Shown: positions 1 through 7,060 of the stretch, piece after piece | How the letters are laid out: every line of letters begins with the position of its first letter | Position numbering within the stretch: position 1 is the stretch's first letter | DNA from: Alphaproteobacteria bacterium | GTDB taxonomy: Bacteria; Pseudomonadota; Alphaproteobacteria; ATCC43930; CGMCC-115725 | Assembly: GCA_017353855.1 (NCBI GenBank) | Contig: JAFMSA010000156.1 | Coordinates: forward strand, 1-8,204 | Direction: 5' to 3' | DNA length: 8,204 nucleotides | Notes under the pieces: generated by a model | Seen by the model: the letters and a program-made list of their open reading frames with translations, nothing else | What the model was told of the DNA's origin: nothing | The model's database searches: none | Made by a program: the position numbers and the translations under genes

Positions 1-36
1 GTGCGGGCCTCCCGACGCGCTCCGCGGACGCTCCTC

Positions 37-44
37 AAGGAGGT
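37..44 (+). promoter_or_regulatory. Strong Shine-Dalgarno before a tiny leader ORF
   Basis: AAGGAGGT lies six bases before the ATG at 51 and is a near-ideal ribosome-binding site. It is much better than the GAGAGG at 126-131 that serves the GTG of the large gene at 141. CTCC at 31-34 can pair with GGAG at 39-42 around a TCAA loop. CTCCT at 69-73 can alternatively pair with AGGAG at 38-42. The site could therefore be masked in the mRNA; the pairing is seen in the sequence, but regulation is inference. Confidence 0.5.
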
Positions 45-50
45 AAATCT

Positions 51-137
51 ATGACGGCATCAGGAAAGCTCCTCATCCTGAGGTGCCTCGCGCAGCGAGG
101 CGTCGAAGGACGCAGAGTGCCGAACGAGAGGCTCTAG
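51..137 (+). other. Small ORF (28 codons) just upstream of hyuA
   Basis: ATG at 51 to TAG at 135-137 encodes a 28-residue basic peptide beginning MTASGKLLILRCLAQRG. It has a strong ribosome-binding site, and its stop lies only three bases before the GTG of hyuA, which would allow translational coupling. Most of the ORF is made of a palindromic intergenic repeat, so the peptide may be incidental. The same frame is open to the left edge of the window, so it could instead be the tail of an upstream gene that ran into the repeat. A different frame reads to a TGA at 52-54 and could also be an upstream gene's end. I recognise no family. Confidence 0.25.
71..110 (+). repeat. Palindromic intergenic repeat (rhizobial type)
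   Basis: The unit begins CCTCATCCTGAGG (CCTCA/TGAGG, 71-75 and 79-83). It continues with a perfect 7-bp stem GCCTCGC/GCGAGGC (85-91 and 95-101) around a three-base loop, and ends GTCGAAGGACGC. This layout resembles the short palindromic repeats scattered between genes in Bradyrhizobium-like genomes, as I recall them. There is no second copy in this window, so its repeat status rests on resemblance. Confidence 0.55.
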
Positions 138-140
138 CCC

Positions 141-2210
141 GTGCCACCATCGCAAGCCCGCGCGGTAATCGGCGTCGATACCGGCGGGACCTTCACCGAC
201 GTCATTCTGCTCGACCCGGCGAGCGGGCGGCTCCACGCCGCTAAGACGCCGTCCTCACCGGATGACCCATCCCGCAGCTTTATTGCCGGCGTCGGGATGA
301 TGCTCGCGAAGGCGGGACTCGCTGGTGCAGCGGTCGCGCGGGTGCTGCACGGCACCACGGTTGCCACCAATCTGATCCTCGAGGGCAAGGGCAGTCCGAC
401 CGCCCTGCTGACCAATGCCGGCTTCAAATACGTGCTCGAAATCGGCCGACAGGACATTCCACGGCGGTCGAGCCTCTTCGCATGGGTCAAACCGAAGCGC
501 CCGGTGCCGCCGCAGGCGATCTTCGAGGTCGGCGGCCGCATCGATGCCGACGGCAGCGAAATCGAACCGCTCGACGAGTTCGCTGTCGTTGACGCCGCAC
601 GGGCGATCGGTGCTGAGGGGATCCGCGCCGTCGCGGTCGTGTTTTTGCACAGCTACGCCGATCCGGCGCACGAGCGGCGTGCCGGCGAGATCCTGCACTC
701 GCTCCTGCCGGATGCGCTCGTGTCACTGTCGAGCGAGGTGTTGCCGGTCTTTCGCGAATACGAACGCAGTATGACGACGGCGCTCAACGCGCAAGTCATG
801 CCGCTCGTTGCATCGTACGTCGCACGGCTCGAACGCCAGATCGCCGCGCACGGCATTGCCGCGCCGCTTTTGATGATGAAATCGTCGGGCGGCGTCATCG
901 GCGCCGCACGCGCGCAGGACAGGCCAGTTGAGACAGTCTTGTCCGGGCCGGCGGCCGGCGCGGTCGGAGCCGCCTTCATCGGCGCTGCCGCCGGCTATCA
1001 CAACTTGATCGGCATCGATATCGGCGGCACCTCAGCCGATATCGGGCTCATTCAAGACGGCGCGCCGGGCCTGACCGATAAAGGCCATATCGGCGATTGG
1101 CCTCTCGCCTTGCCGATGATCGACCTGGCGACGATCGGCGCCGGCGGCGGCTCGATTGCGCGCTATTCGCTGGAGGGAGCTTTGACGGTCGGGCCGCAGA
1201 GCGCCGGGGCGGAGCCGGGCCCGGCCTGCTATGGCCGCGGCGGCGTGGAGCCGACCGTCACCGACGCGCATTTGGTGCTCGGCCATTTGCCGCCCTCGCT
1301 GCTCGGCGGCGCCTTCACACTCGATCCTGAGGCGGCCCGCCGGGCGATCGCGACGCGCATCGCGGCGCCGATGGGGTTGGCCCTCGAGGACGCGGCGCGC
1401 GGTGTGTTGGCGATCGTCGACAACCACATGACGGGAGCGATCCGTGTCGTCTCGGTCGAGCGCGGCCATGACCCGCGCGATTTCGTGCTGGTGCCGTTTG
1501 GCGGTGCCGGCCCGCTGCATGGGGGCACCTTGGCCCGCCTCCTCGGGATCAAGACCGTTCTGGTACCGCCCGCTCCCGGGGTGACCTCGGCGCTCGGGCT
1601 GCTCGTCTCGAACTTGAAGACCGAGTTCTCGCGCACCTGTCTCGAACGGCCGCCCGATTATGACATCGACCGCATCGCGGTGGCCTATGGCGCACTCGAA
1701 GCCGAAGCGCTGGCCTGGCTCGACGCCGAAGACGTACCGCCAGAAGCGCGCCATATGGTGCGGCAGGCGAGCCTGCGCTATCGCCACCAGGGCTTCGAGC
1801 TGACCGTGCCGTGGCCCGCAGGTCCGGTCGATGGCGCCGGCCTCGCGGCGGCGATCGCCGCATTTCATCACCGGCACCAGCGGCTCTACACCTTCGCCCA
1901 GGAGGACACGCCGGTTGAACTCGTCACCCTCAGGGTCGATGCGGCAGGTGTCTTTCCGCCGCCGCAATTGCCGGATCTGCCGCCCGGAGGTAATCCCGGC
2001 GCCGCGATTGTCGGCCACCAGGCGATATGGTTCGCCGAGGACCGGGTCGACGCGCCGATCTACGATCGTGCCCGGCTCGGCGCCGGCGACCGCATCGGCG
2101 GCCCGGCGATCATCACCCAGCTCGACGCCACCACCCTGCTGCTCCCCGACCAAACCGCCGAGGCCCACCCGCTCGGCAGCCTCGTCGTGCGTGACCAATC
2201 TTCAGGTTAG
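141..2210 (+). CDS. hyuA: Hydantoinase/5-oxoprolinase family subunit A (HyuA-like)
   Basis: This 689-residue protein has the usual length for the ATP-dependent HyuA family, which includes N-methylhydantoinase A, 5-oxoprolinase and acetone or acetophenone carboxylase subunits. These cytosolic enzymes use ATP to open cyclic amides or activate ketones, normally with a HyuB partner. The N-terminal actin-like ATPase domain shows DTGGTFTD (13-20) and HGTTVATN (70-77). The catalytic domain shows SGPAAGAVGA (268-277), DIGGTSAD (293-300), IGAGGGSIA (332-340), AGAEPGPACYGRGG (355-368) and FGGAGPLHG (453-461). A C-terminal domain follows from about 500. The GTG start is chosen because the first phosphate motif then sits close to the N-terminus, as is normal; GAGAGG at 126-131 is a modest ribosome-binding site. 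No HyuB gene follows, so the partner must lie upstream or elsewhere. The substrate cannot be told from sequence. The reading frame is intact. Confidence 0.93.
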   Translation: MPPSQARAVIGVDTGGTFTDVILLDPASGRLHAAKTPSSPDDPSRSFIAGVGMMLAKAGLAGAAVARVLHGTTVATNLILEGKGSPTALLTNAGFKYVLEIGRQDIPRRSSLFAWVKPKRPVPPQAIFEVGGRIDADGSEIEPLDEFAVVDAARAIGAEGIRAVAVVFLHSYADPAHERRAGEILHSLLPDALVSLSSEVLPVFREYERSMTTALNAQVMPLVASYVARLERQIAAHGIAAPLLMMKSSGGVIGAARAQDRPVETVLSGPAAGAVGAAFIGAAAGYHNLIGIDIGGTSADIGLIQDGAPGLTDKGHIGDWPLALPMIDLATIGAGGGSIARYSLEGALTVGPQSAGAEPGPACYGRGGVEPTVTDAHLVLGHLPPSLLGGAFTLDPEAARRAIATRIAAPMGLALEDAARGVLAIVDNHMTGAIRVVSVERGHDPRDFVLVPFGGAGPLHGGTLARLLGIKTVLVPPAPGVTSALGLLVSNLKTEFSRTCLERPPDYDIDRIAVAYGALEAEALAWLDAEDVPPEARHMVRQASLRYRHQGFELTVPWPAGPVDGAGLAAAIAAFHHRHQRLYTFAQEDTPVELVTLRVDAAGVFPPPQLPDLPPGGNPGAAIVGHQAIWFAEDRVDAPIYDRARLGAGDRIGGPAIITQLDATTLLLPDQTAEAHPLGSLVVRDQSSG

Positions 2211-2762
2211 TAAAAAAGTACCGGCATTGACCCTGTCACCGATCCGCCGCGCCCGCCGCCGTTCAGCTTTTTGCTCGCCAGCATGCGACACGGAGAATGG
2301 GTTTATCTCGGCGCAATGCTTCGGCCCGCGCGCACGCCAGCGCTTCAGAACCAAACCCACGTGACTGTGTTGAATATCGGTGCCGGGGATAAAGAATAGA
2401 GCATGGTATCCCCACATCCTCGCCCGTACTCAATGAGCCAGGCTTCCTGGTTTTCAACTCCCGTGCCTGACGATTGTGATGGGGTTCTGATCAACGCGAA
2501 GAAAAGCCAGGGGAGGGAAATTACGGTATGCATCCTGCCGCGAGCTTACAACCGTTCGACTGGTGCAAGCCGCATCATCGGCTATTGCTAACCCGAAGCA
2601 ATTCCCAGGTCGTTGGCCGTGAGGTCGGCGTATGACTCCAATCGAGATTTGCGTAGGAAATTCTCGAATTTTGCTTGGTCTTCTTGCCGAAGATAAAACG
2701 GTAGACTGTTCAATAAGTCAGATAACTGGGTCGTATGAGGAGGAACAGTCAGATTTAAGGCG
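2211..2762. other. Gene-poor spacer after hyuA
   Basis: I found no convincing gene, RNA or strong terminator here. Short open frames exist on both strands (for example 2403-2591 + and 2345-2533 -), but none has recognisable motifs. A 35-codon ORF at 2528-2635 (+) is preceded by a GGGGAGGG at a loose spacing. Base composition is less GC-rich than hyuA, especially from about 2640 to 2760, as expected of non-coding or acquired DNA. Confidence 0.5.
2588..2762 (-). other. Open frame without a start, possible gene remnant
   Basis: Directly after the cysteine protein's stop, a different minus-strand frame stays open to TAG at 2588. It reads as charged, plausible-looking protein (for example LPFYLRQEDQAKFENFLRKS) but contains no ATG. 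Codons such as TTA, AAT, TCT and CAA are more AT-rich than in neighbouring genes. It could be the decayed 3' end of an acquired gene or simply chance. I recognise no family. Confidence 0.2.
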
Positions 2763-3083
2763 CTACTGGTAAAACTCCGGGGTGTCGCTGTTATCCCAAA
2801 ACGATCCCTGCCACCCACTAATGACGCCGTTGTCGCCGCACACTGTGCAACACCAGATGATTGCTGAGAAATCCCGGTCGAAACCGATCTCAAGCGTTCC
2901 CGCACAGGCGCGACGCCCCGGTCGGCGGCGACAGCGCAGAGTTATCGGCTCATCAAAATTCGATGCTTGCGCGACGATCTCTGTCCAATATTCCGCTAAA
3001 CGCCGGGCGCGCCCCGGCATTTCGGCGAGCGCCCCGCCGGGCTTCAGATAATGTCGGAGATCAACGACCCAGGTGTTGGACAT
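2763..3083 (-). CDS. Small conserved four-cysteine protein, function unknown
   Basis: This 106-residue protein starts MSNTWVVDLRHYLKPGGAL. It resembles a family of uncharacterised proteins I recall from rhizobia and actinobacteria, with a WVxDLRH(F/Y)L start, a CRRRPGRRxC centre and a CxxCGDNGxIxGWxG end. Here C51 and C60 bracket the arginine-rich CRRRPGRRAC (51-60), and C79-T-V-C82 precedes GDNGVISGWQG (83-93). Two paired-cysteine sites suggest a small zinc ribbon; the zinc is inference. The start is set at ATG 3081-3083 because family members begin just before WVxDLRH. The frame stays open upstream to an ATG at 3237-3239, but the extra 52 residues look non-conserved, and no clear ribosome-binding site precedes either start. 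It stands alone, opposite in direction to both flanking large genes. Confidence 0.7.
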   Translation of the reverse strand: MSNTWVVDLRHYLKPGGALAEMPGRARRLAEYWTEIVAQASNFDEPITLRCRRRPGRRACAGTLEIGFDRDFSAIIWCCTVCGDNGVISGWQGSFWDNSDTPEFYQ

Positions 3084-3648
3084 AACAGGCGCTGAAAAGG
3101 CCTCGATAGCTCTCGGTGTTCCCACCACAATGTCCAGGCTGTCCGCATGAGCGGTCGGCGCAAGCGCCTCTGGTCCAGCCCTTGTACCCTTTATGTCGCG
3201 CATCACTTCGAGAAGCAAGCCGGACAGCATGTAAAGCACCTCCGCGGCCGCGGTTGTTGCCGTTATCGGGCCGGTGCCGCTCCCGAGGCGACGAGGCTGC
3301 CTGTCCGGGGCCGCCCGGTGGTCTTGAAGGTCGTCACGTCAATTCCCCCTTTGCCGCCGTGAGCGTGCGGATGTACGCTGCCGATCACGGGCCCGCACTT
3401 CCACGCTGTGCATCGAGGCAGAGGGCCATACGACCGGCTATCGCTCCCACTCCTGAGGCCGAGTGAAACGGAAGAGTCAGTCCGGCGTGGACGGGGCGCG
3501 GCGCAATGCCGGGCCGTGGTGCCGCGGCCTTGAGTGCCGCAGGTGGCTGTAGGGGTGACGTCATTCACGGTCATTCCCCCAGGCAATCCAGTAAAACCCT
3601 TCCGCGATGTGGCTGAACCGCCTGTTCAATCGGGTTGGACGCGAGCCT
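3084..3648. other. Gene-poor spacer upstream of the solute-binding protein
   Basis: No recognisable gene, tRNA or rRNA was seen. A minus-strand GTG at 3335-3337 follows AAAGGGGG and opens a 24-codon frame (VTTFKTTGRPRTG...) that ends within the spacer. It has no recognisable motif and is not called. The stretch also holds scattered palindromes such as CCGCGGCCGCGG (3242-3253), which lack a loop. Confidence 0.45.
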
Positions 3649-3676
3649 TTGAGCGCGCCGGGCGCTGTCGTAACTT
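3649..3676 (+). promoter_or_regulatory. Candidate promoter with inverted repeat in its spacer
   Basis: TTGAGC (3649-3654) and TAACTT (3671-3676) are separated by 16 bases, about 50 bases before the ATG of the solute-binding protein. They resemble sigma-70-type -35 and -10 boxes. The spacer holds AGCGC-GCCGG-GCGCT (3652-3666), a perfect inverted repeat that could be an operator. The match is weak and unsupported by other evidence. Confidence 0.25.
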
Positions 3677-3714
3677 AAGCGGGAAAAAATCAGGCGATGT
3701 CGCGGCGCCGGAAC

Positions 3715-3720
3715 AGGAGA
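3715..3720 (+). promoter_or_regulatory. Ribosome-binding site that fixes the start at 3727
   Basis: AGGAGA sits six bases before the ATG at 3727. An in-frame ATG at 3697 lacks such a site and would add ten arginine-rich residues before the twin-arginine signal. The 3727 start is therefore preferred. Confidence 0.75.
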
Positions 3721-3726
3721 AAAAGG

Positions 3727-5100
3727 ATGACCAAAGCCACTACCCGCCGATCACTGCTTCGCAATTCCTTGGGCCTCCTTACCGCCGGGGCGTTAGCCCG
3801 GCCGTATATCGCGAGAGCGGCGGCGAAAACTGCGACCGTATGGTGGGTGCAGGGTTTCGCCCAAGAGGAGGATGTCGCATTCCGGAAGCTCGTGGCTGAT
3901 TACGAGAAGGCCAGCGGCAACACGATCGACTACGCTCTCATTCCGTTCGCGCCGCACCGCCAGAAAATCGTCTCGGCGATGACCAGCGGTGTTGTCCCGG
4001 ACCTGTTCCCGAACAACCCGGTGGAAATTCTTGCGCTGTACGCCTGGGACAACAAGCTGGTCGACGTTACCGACGTCGTCGAGACGCAGAAGCCACAGTA
4101 CACCGAAACGGCGTTGCTCACCTCGTTCTGCTACAACAGCGTGGAGAAACGGCGTAGTTACTATGCAGTGCCCTACACCTGCGCGGTGCGCCCGAACCAC
4201 CTCTGGCGGCCGCTGATCGAGAAAGCAGGACACACAATCGAAGACATCCCGAAGACCTGGGACGCGTACTACGATTTCTTCAAAGAGGTACAGAAAAAGC
4301 TGCGCGCGCAACGCATGCGCAATGTCTATGGCATGGGCTTTCAGCTCAACACAACGGGCAACGATTCGAATGCCTTATTCGATTACTTCCTGATCGCCTA
4401 TGGGGGAAAAGACATCGTCAGCGAGGACGGCAAGCTGCACGTTGACGACCCGCGGGTCAAAGAGGCCGCGATCAAGACGGTGATTTATCCCACCACTGCC
4501 TACAAGGAGGGCTTCGTGCCGCCAGGGGCGATCAACTGGAATGATGCCGACGACAACAACGCCTTCCATGCAAAGCAGATCGTCATGGACCTCGACGGCA
4601 CAATATCGACCGAGGTCGCGGTGCTGTCACAAGGGAAGAAGGACGACTACAACGACATGGTAACTATGGGCCTGCCTTTATCCAATGACGGCAGGCCAGT
4701 GCCAAGTGAGGCGCTGCATACCGGCGGCTTAATTCCGCAGGGTGCTAAGAACATCGAGGTAGCGAAGGACTTCCTCAAATTCCTGATCCAGCCGGAGGTA
4801 CTCAACTCCTATCTGAAGGCCGGACTGGGCCGGAATATCCCATGCATGCCGTCGATCGCGAAAAACGATTCATGGTGGCTCGCAGACCCCCACCGGGCCG
4901 CCTACACCCGGCAGGGCCTGCTGGGTCCGACGGTTCCGAACTTCTGGGTATTCAATCCGGCCTACGCCAGCGTCGAGAACACCCATGTCTGGCCCACCGC
5001 CTGGGCCGACGTCATCAACGGGGGCCTGACGCCGCAGGCGGCCGTCGAAAAGGCATTTAAACGGGTCGAAGAGATCTTCGCGAAATACCCGATCAGCTGA
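3727..5100 (+). CDS. Tat-exported ABC transporter solute-binding protein (family 1)
   Basis: This 457-residue protein is a periplasmic substrate-binding component of an ABC importer, of the size of the carbohydrate-type extracellular solute-binding family 1. It begins with a twin-arginine signal TRRSLLR (6-12), a hydrophobic stretch (about 14-24) and a likely cleavage site near ARA-AA (about 29-33), so it should be exported folded. The mature part has family features: EEDVAFRKLVADYEKASG (47-64), SAMTSGVVPDLF (83-94), YYAVPYT (145-151), KTWDAYYDFFKEVQKK (176-191) and an EVAKDFLKFLIQPE (344-357) segment followed by YLKAGLGRNIP. Substrate is unknown; sugars, polyols and other small organics are possible. 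The usual permease and ATPase genes are absent. A likely truncated permease start lies 18 bases downstream. The reading frame is intact, with perhaps slightly less GC bias than hyuA. Confidence 0.9.
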   Translation: MTKATTRRSLLRNSLGLLTAGALARPYIARAAAKTATVWWVQGFAQEEDVAFRKLVADYEKASGNTIDYALIPFAPHRQKIVSAMTSGVVPDLFPNNPVEILALYAWDNKLVDVTDVVETQKPQYTETALLTSFCYNSVEKRRSYYAVPYTCAVRPNHLWRPLIEKAGHTIEDIPKTWDAYYDFFKEVQKKLRAQRMRNVYGMGFQLNTTGNDSNALFDYFLIAYGGKDIVSEDGKLHVDDPRVKEAAIKTVIYPTTAYKEGFVPPGAINWNDADDNNAFHAKQIVMDLDGTISTEVAVLSQGKKDDYNDMVTMGLPLSNDGRPVPSEALHTGGLIPQGAKNIEVAKDFLKFLIQPEVLNSYLKAGLGRNIPCMPSIAKNDSWWLADPHRAAYTRQGLLGPTVPNFWVFNPAYASVENTHVWPTAWADVINGGLTPQAAVEKAFKRVEEIFAKYPIS

Positions 5101-5118
5101 TCCCAGGGAGTTCCGGTT

Positions 5119-5232
5119 GTGGCCCAGGAGGCTCGGCCCTCGCTGGGAGCGGTCGGCGTCGGTATCTGGCTGGCTTTGTGCGCATCTCCTCGGCTGAATG
5201 CGGGCTCGCTGCGCCTATCTCGCCGATCCGCC
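5119..5232 (+). pseudogene. Possible truncated ABC permease start
   Basis: AGGGAG (5105-5110) lies eight bases before GTG at 5119, only 18 bases after the solute-binding protein's stop, exactly where a permease gene is expected. The first codons read VAQEARPSLGAVGVGIWLAL, a short polar lead followed by a hydrophobic run, as at the start of many MalF-type permeases. The sequence then loses hydrophobic character (SPRLNAGSLRLSRRS) and runs into the antisense of the convergent antiporter. The inference is that the transporter operon was cut here. The remnant is too short to prove homology and could be chance. Confidence 0.3.
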
Positions 5233-6369
5233 TTAGGGTGCGAAGACGGTGAAGACGTAGGTCGCCAGCAGCACCAGGTGGACGATGCCGGCCAGCAGGT
5301 TGGTTCGTCCGGTGCCATAGGTGATGATGGCCACGACGAAACCAAGAAGCATCAGCACGCTCCGACCCGAGGATATTCCAAGCTCGAGCGGTTGGCCCAT
5401 CCACAACGACGCAAGGGCTACGATCGGCACACTAAGCCCGATAGTGGCCACACCGCTGCCGAGGGCGAGGTTAATGCTGGCTTGCAGCTGCTGGCGTGCC
5501 GCCGCGCGCACCGCCGCGGCCGTCTCCGGCAACAGCACAATTGCGGCGACGATGACGCCTACGACCGCGAGCGGGGCACCGACGGCCTGCACCCCGGCCT
5601 CAAGCGCTGGCCCCAAGCTCTTCGCAAGCAGCACGACCGACAGCAGCGCCGGCAACAACATCCCGAGAGATGCGAGTGCGGTTCGTCCGCTCGGCCGTGC
5701 TCGCTCAGCGGCATCCTCCTGCTCGCCCACCGGAAGGAAATAGGCCCGGTGCCAACCTGTCTGGATGAACACGAAGGCGATGTAGAGGCCGAGGCAAACC
5801 GCCGAAACGAAGCCGAGTTGGAGGGGTGAATAGTAGGGTCCGGGAGCGGAGATCGCGTAGTTAGGTACCACCAGCACCAGCGTAGCCATCGGAATCAGCA
5901 CCGCGAGGAACGCCTTGGCCCCTTCCACTTGGAACTCGGATTCGCGCTCGCGGAAGGCGCTAACGACGATGCACAGGCCGGCGAGACCGTGCAGTACAAG
6001 CATGACGACAGCGTGCACAGAGTCCCGCAGAAGTGTCTGGTTGCGGTCCCCGCTCAGCATGATCGAAATGATCAGCCCCACCTCGATGACCGTTACAGCA
6101 AGCGCCAGCACGAGTGTACCGAAGGGCTCGCCTACCCGCAGCGCCACCACTTCGGCATGATAGACAGCGGCAATCACGTTGCCGAGCAGCAGCGCCGCCA
6201 GAACGAGGGCAAGGAAGTCCAGACCTACCTTGCCGACCACAAGCCACGCGGCGATGCCGAACGCGGGCAGAATCGAGACATGCAAGGGAATGCGATCAAT
6301 CGTGGTGCTGGCCATGGGCCGTTGTAACTTACTGGACGTAGGTTGCTCAATCCGTGCCGCGCTCGACAT
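5233..6369 (-). CDS. chaA: Ca2+/H+ antiporter, ChaA / y4hA type
   Basis: This 378-residue inner-membrane protein belongs to the cation/Ca2+ exchanger superfamily and is close in length to E. coli ChaA and the rhizobial y4hA transporter. It has about ten or eleven hydrophobic segments. The first alpha-repeat carries GEPFGTLVLALAVTVIE (80-96), with the conserved glutamates. The second carries GVIVAAIVLLPE (271-282). A polar loop (about 214-228, GEQEDAAERARPSG) separates the halves. It should exchange Ca2+ (possibly Na+ or K+) for protons. The start is uncertain: ATG at 6367-6369 or ATG at 6313-6315 (360 residues) are both possible, and neither has a clear ribosome-binding site. The earlier in-frame ATG at 6541-6543 adds an unlikely polar, cysteine-containing leader. 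It converges on the solute-binding protein and appears functionally unrelated to it. Confidence 0.88.
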   Translation of the reverse strand: MSSAARIEQPTSSKLQRPMASTTIDRIPLHVSILPAFGIAAWLVVGKVGLDFLALVLAALLLGNVIAAVYHAEVVALRVGEPFGTLVLALAVTVIEVGLIISIMLSGDRNQTLLRDSVHAVVMLVLHGLAGLCIVVSAFRERESEFQVEGAKAFLAVLIPMATLVLVVPNYAISAPGPYYSPLQLGFVSAVCLGLYIAFVFIQTGWHRAYFLPVGEQEDAAERARPSGRTALASLGMLLPALLSVVLLAKSLGPALEAGVQAVGAPLAVVGVIVAAIVLLPETAAAVRAAARQQLQASINLALGSGVATIGLSVPIVALASLWMGQPLELGISSGRSVLMLLGFVVAIITYGTGRTNLLAGIVHLVLLATYVFTVFAP

Positions 6370-6520
6370 GTCGGTCTTGTCCGGAGATAACTTTTGTGGC
6401 TGAACGGCCTTTTTGGGATCAACCTCGGCTCTTTTTGGGCCATCGGAAGGAAAGCAACACGAGTTATCTACAAACCTGCCGGAGCACCCCGAACGGCACC
6501 GTTTATTTTGCCATGTCGGG

Positions 6521-6561
6521 ACTGCCGGCCTCGTCGGCCGCACCTGCGTTGCGCCGGCAGT
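6521..6561. repeat. 9-bp inverted repeat upstream of chaA
   Basis: ACTGCCGGC (6521-6529) is a perfect inverted match to GCCGGCAGT (6553-6561), with 23 bases between. It lies about 150 bases upstream of the antiporter start. It could be a paired regulator site or an RNA hairpin. In GC-rich DNA a match of this length can also arise by chance. Confidence 0.3.
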
Positions 6562-6955
6562 TCGGCGGCCGCTGATAACGGCTTAGCTCAAGACTACCGA
6601 CAACACCCCTCCCCTACTGGCCCACCCGGAACGGTACCTAAAAGGCACATCCCAGGACGCCACCGGACGGAGGAGTAACTGGCCCGGCTGTATCACCACA
6701 GGGGCGACAGACGAACACGCTGCCGACGAGGCAGGCCGGGGTGCAGCAAATGGCTTCGGGTCGGCGAGGCTTAGGTTGGGAATTACCGGACATCAGGGAA
6801 GAGTGATCGGTGTTTTGTCGCTCCCTTGGGCTTCTGCACGACATTCGGCGCCAAAGATGATAAATCCGAGGGCCCTGGCGTCTGGACCGATTAGCCCTGA
6901 CCTCGTGGCCGGAGTATCGATCAGGAGGCGCGTGAGCATTACAGAGTGCGGCAAA

Positions 6956-6969
6956 AGCGCAAAAGCGCT
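6956..6969. repeat. Inverted repeat AGCGC-AAAA-GCGCT
   Basis: This is a perfect 5-bp inverted repeat around AAAA, about 90 bases before the dehydrogenase start. It overlaps a tandem duplication of AAAAGCGC (6953-6960 and 6961-6968). It could be an operator, a small hairpin or slippage product. A similar AGCGC/GCGCT pair with a five-base spacer occurs at 3652-3666. Confidence 0.3.
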
Positions 6970-7046
6970 GGACATCGATATGCGGGCTTCGCTCGCCGCA
7001 AGGCAGACGAATGATATTCCGCCGTGCGGCAAAAAACGGTTGTGAA

Positions 7047-7055
7047 GGGGGGGAA
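7047..7055 (+). promoter_or_regulatory. Ribosome-binding site for the TTG start at 7061
   Basis: A run of seven G's followed by AA, just upstream of TTG 7061, gives a purine-rich ribosome-binding site at workable spacing. The protein begins RTVFVDADKGL, the expected first strand of the family's fold, which supports this rare start codon. Confidence 0.55.
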
Positions 7056-7060
7056 GAGCA

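Larger units (their letters stand above)
6370..7060. other. Divergent intergenic region
   Basis: These 691 bases separate the antiporter (-) from the dehydrogenase (+). I see no recognisable gene or structural RNA. They contain CTTTTTGGG twice, 22 bases apart (6409-6417 and 6431-6439), a 9-bp inverted repeat (6521-6561), and A-rich repeats near the dehydrogenase (GTGCGGCAAAA at 6946-6956 and 7024-7034). An 89-codon frame (6776-7045, +) ends 15 bases before the dehydrogenase start but has no known motif and no good start signal. The region should hold promoters for both genes, but I cannot place them. Confidence 0.45.

Noticed and set aside
1032..2198. Long minus-strand open frame opposite hyuA
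   Set aside because: It lies fully antisense to a gene with strong family motifs and reads as low-complexity, arginine-rich shadow sequence.
2528..2635. 35-codon ORF after GGGGAGGG
   Set aside because: It is too short, has no recognised motif and overlaps the tail of an opposite open frame. The evidence is insufficient.
5091..5102. Perfect palindrome GATCAGCTGATC over the binding-protein stop codon
   Set aside because: It has no loop or T-run, so it is not a terminator, and part of it is coding. It is probably incidental.
5119..5829. Long plus-strand open frame opposite the antiporter
   Set aside because: Past about 5232 it is antisense to a well-supported membrane protein, and its composition is shadow-like. 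Only its first few codons are of interest, as a possible permease start.
6776..7045. 89-codon plus-strand frame just before the dehydrogenase
   Set aside because: It has no recognisable family. A GTG at 6932 has AGGAGG only three bases before it, which is too close. It is more likely leader or spacer.
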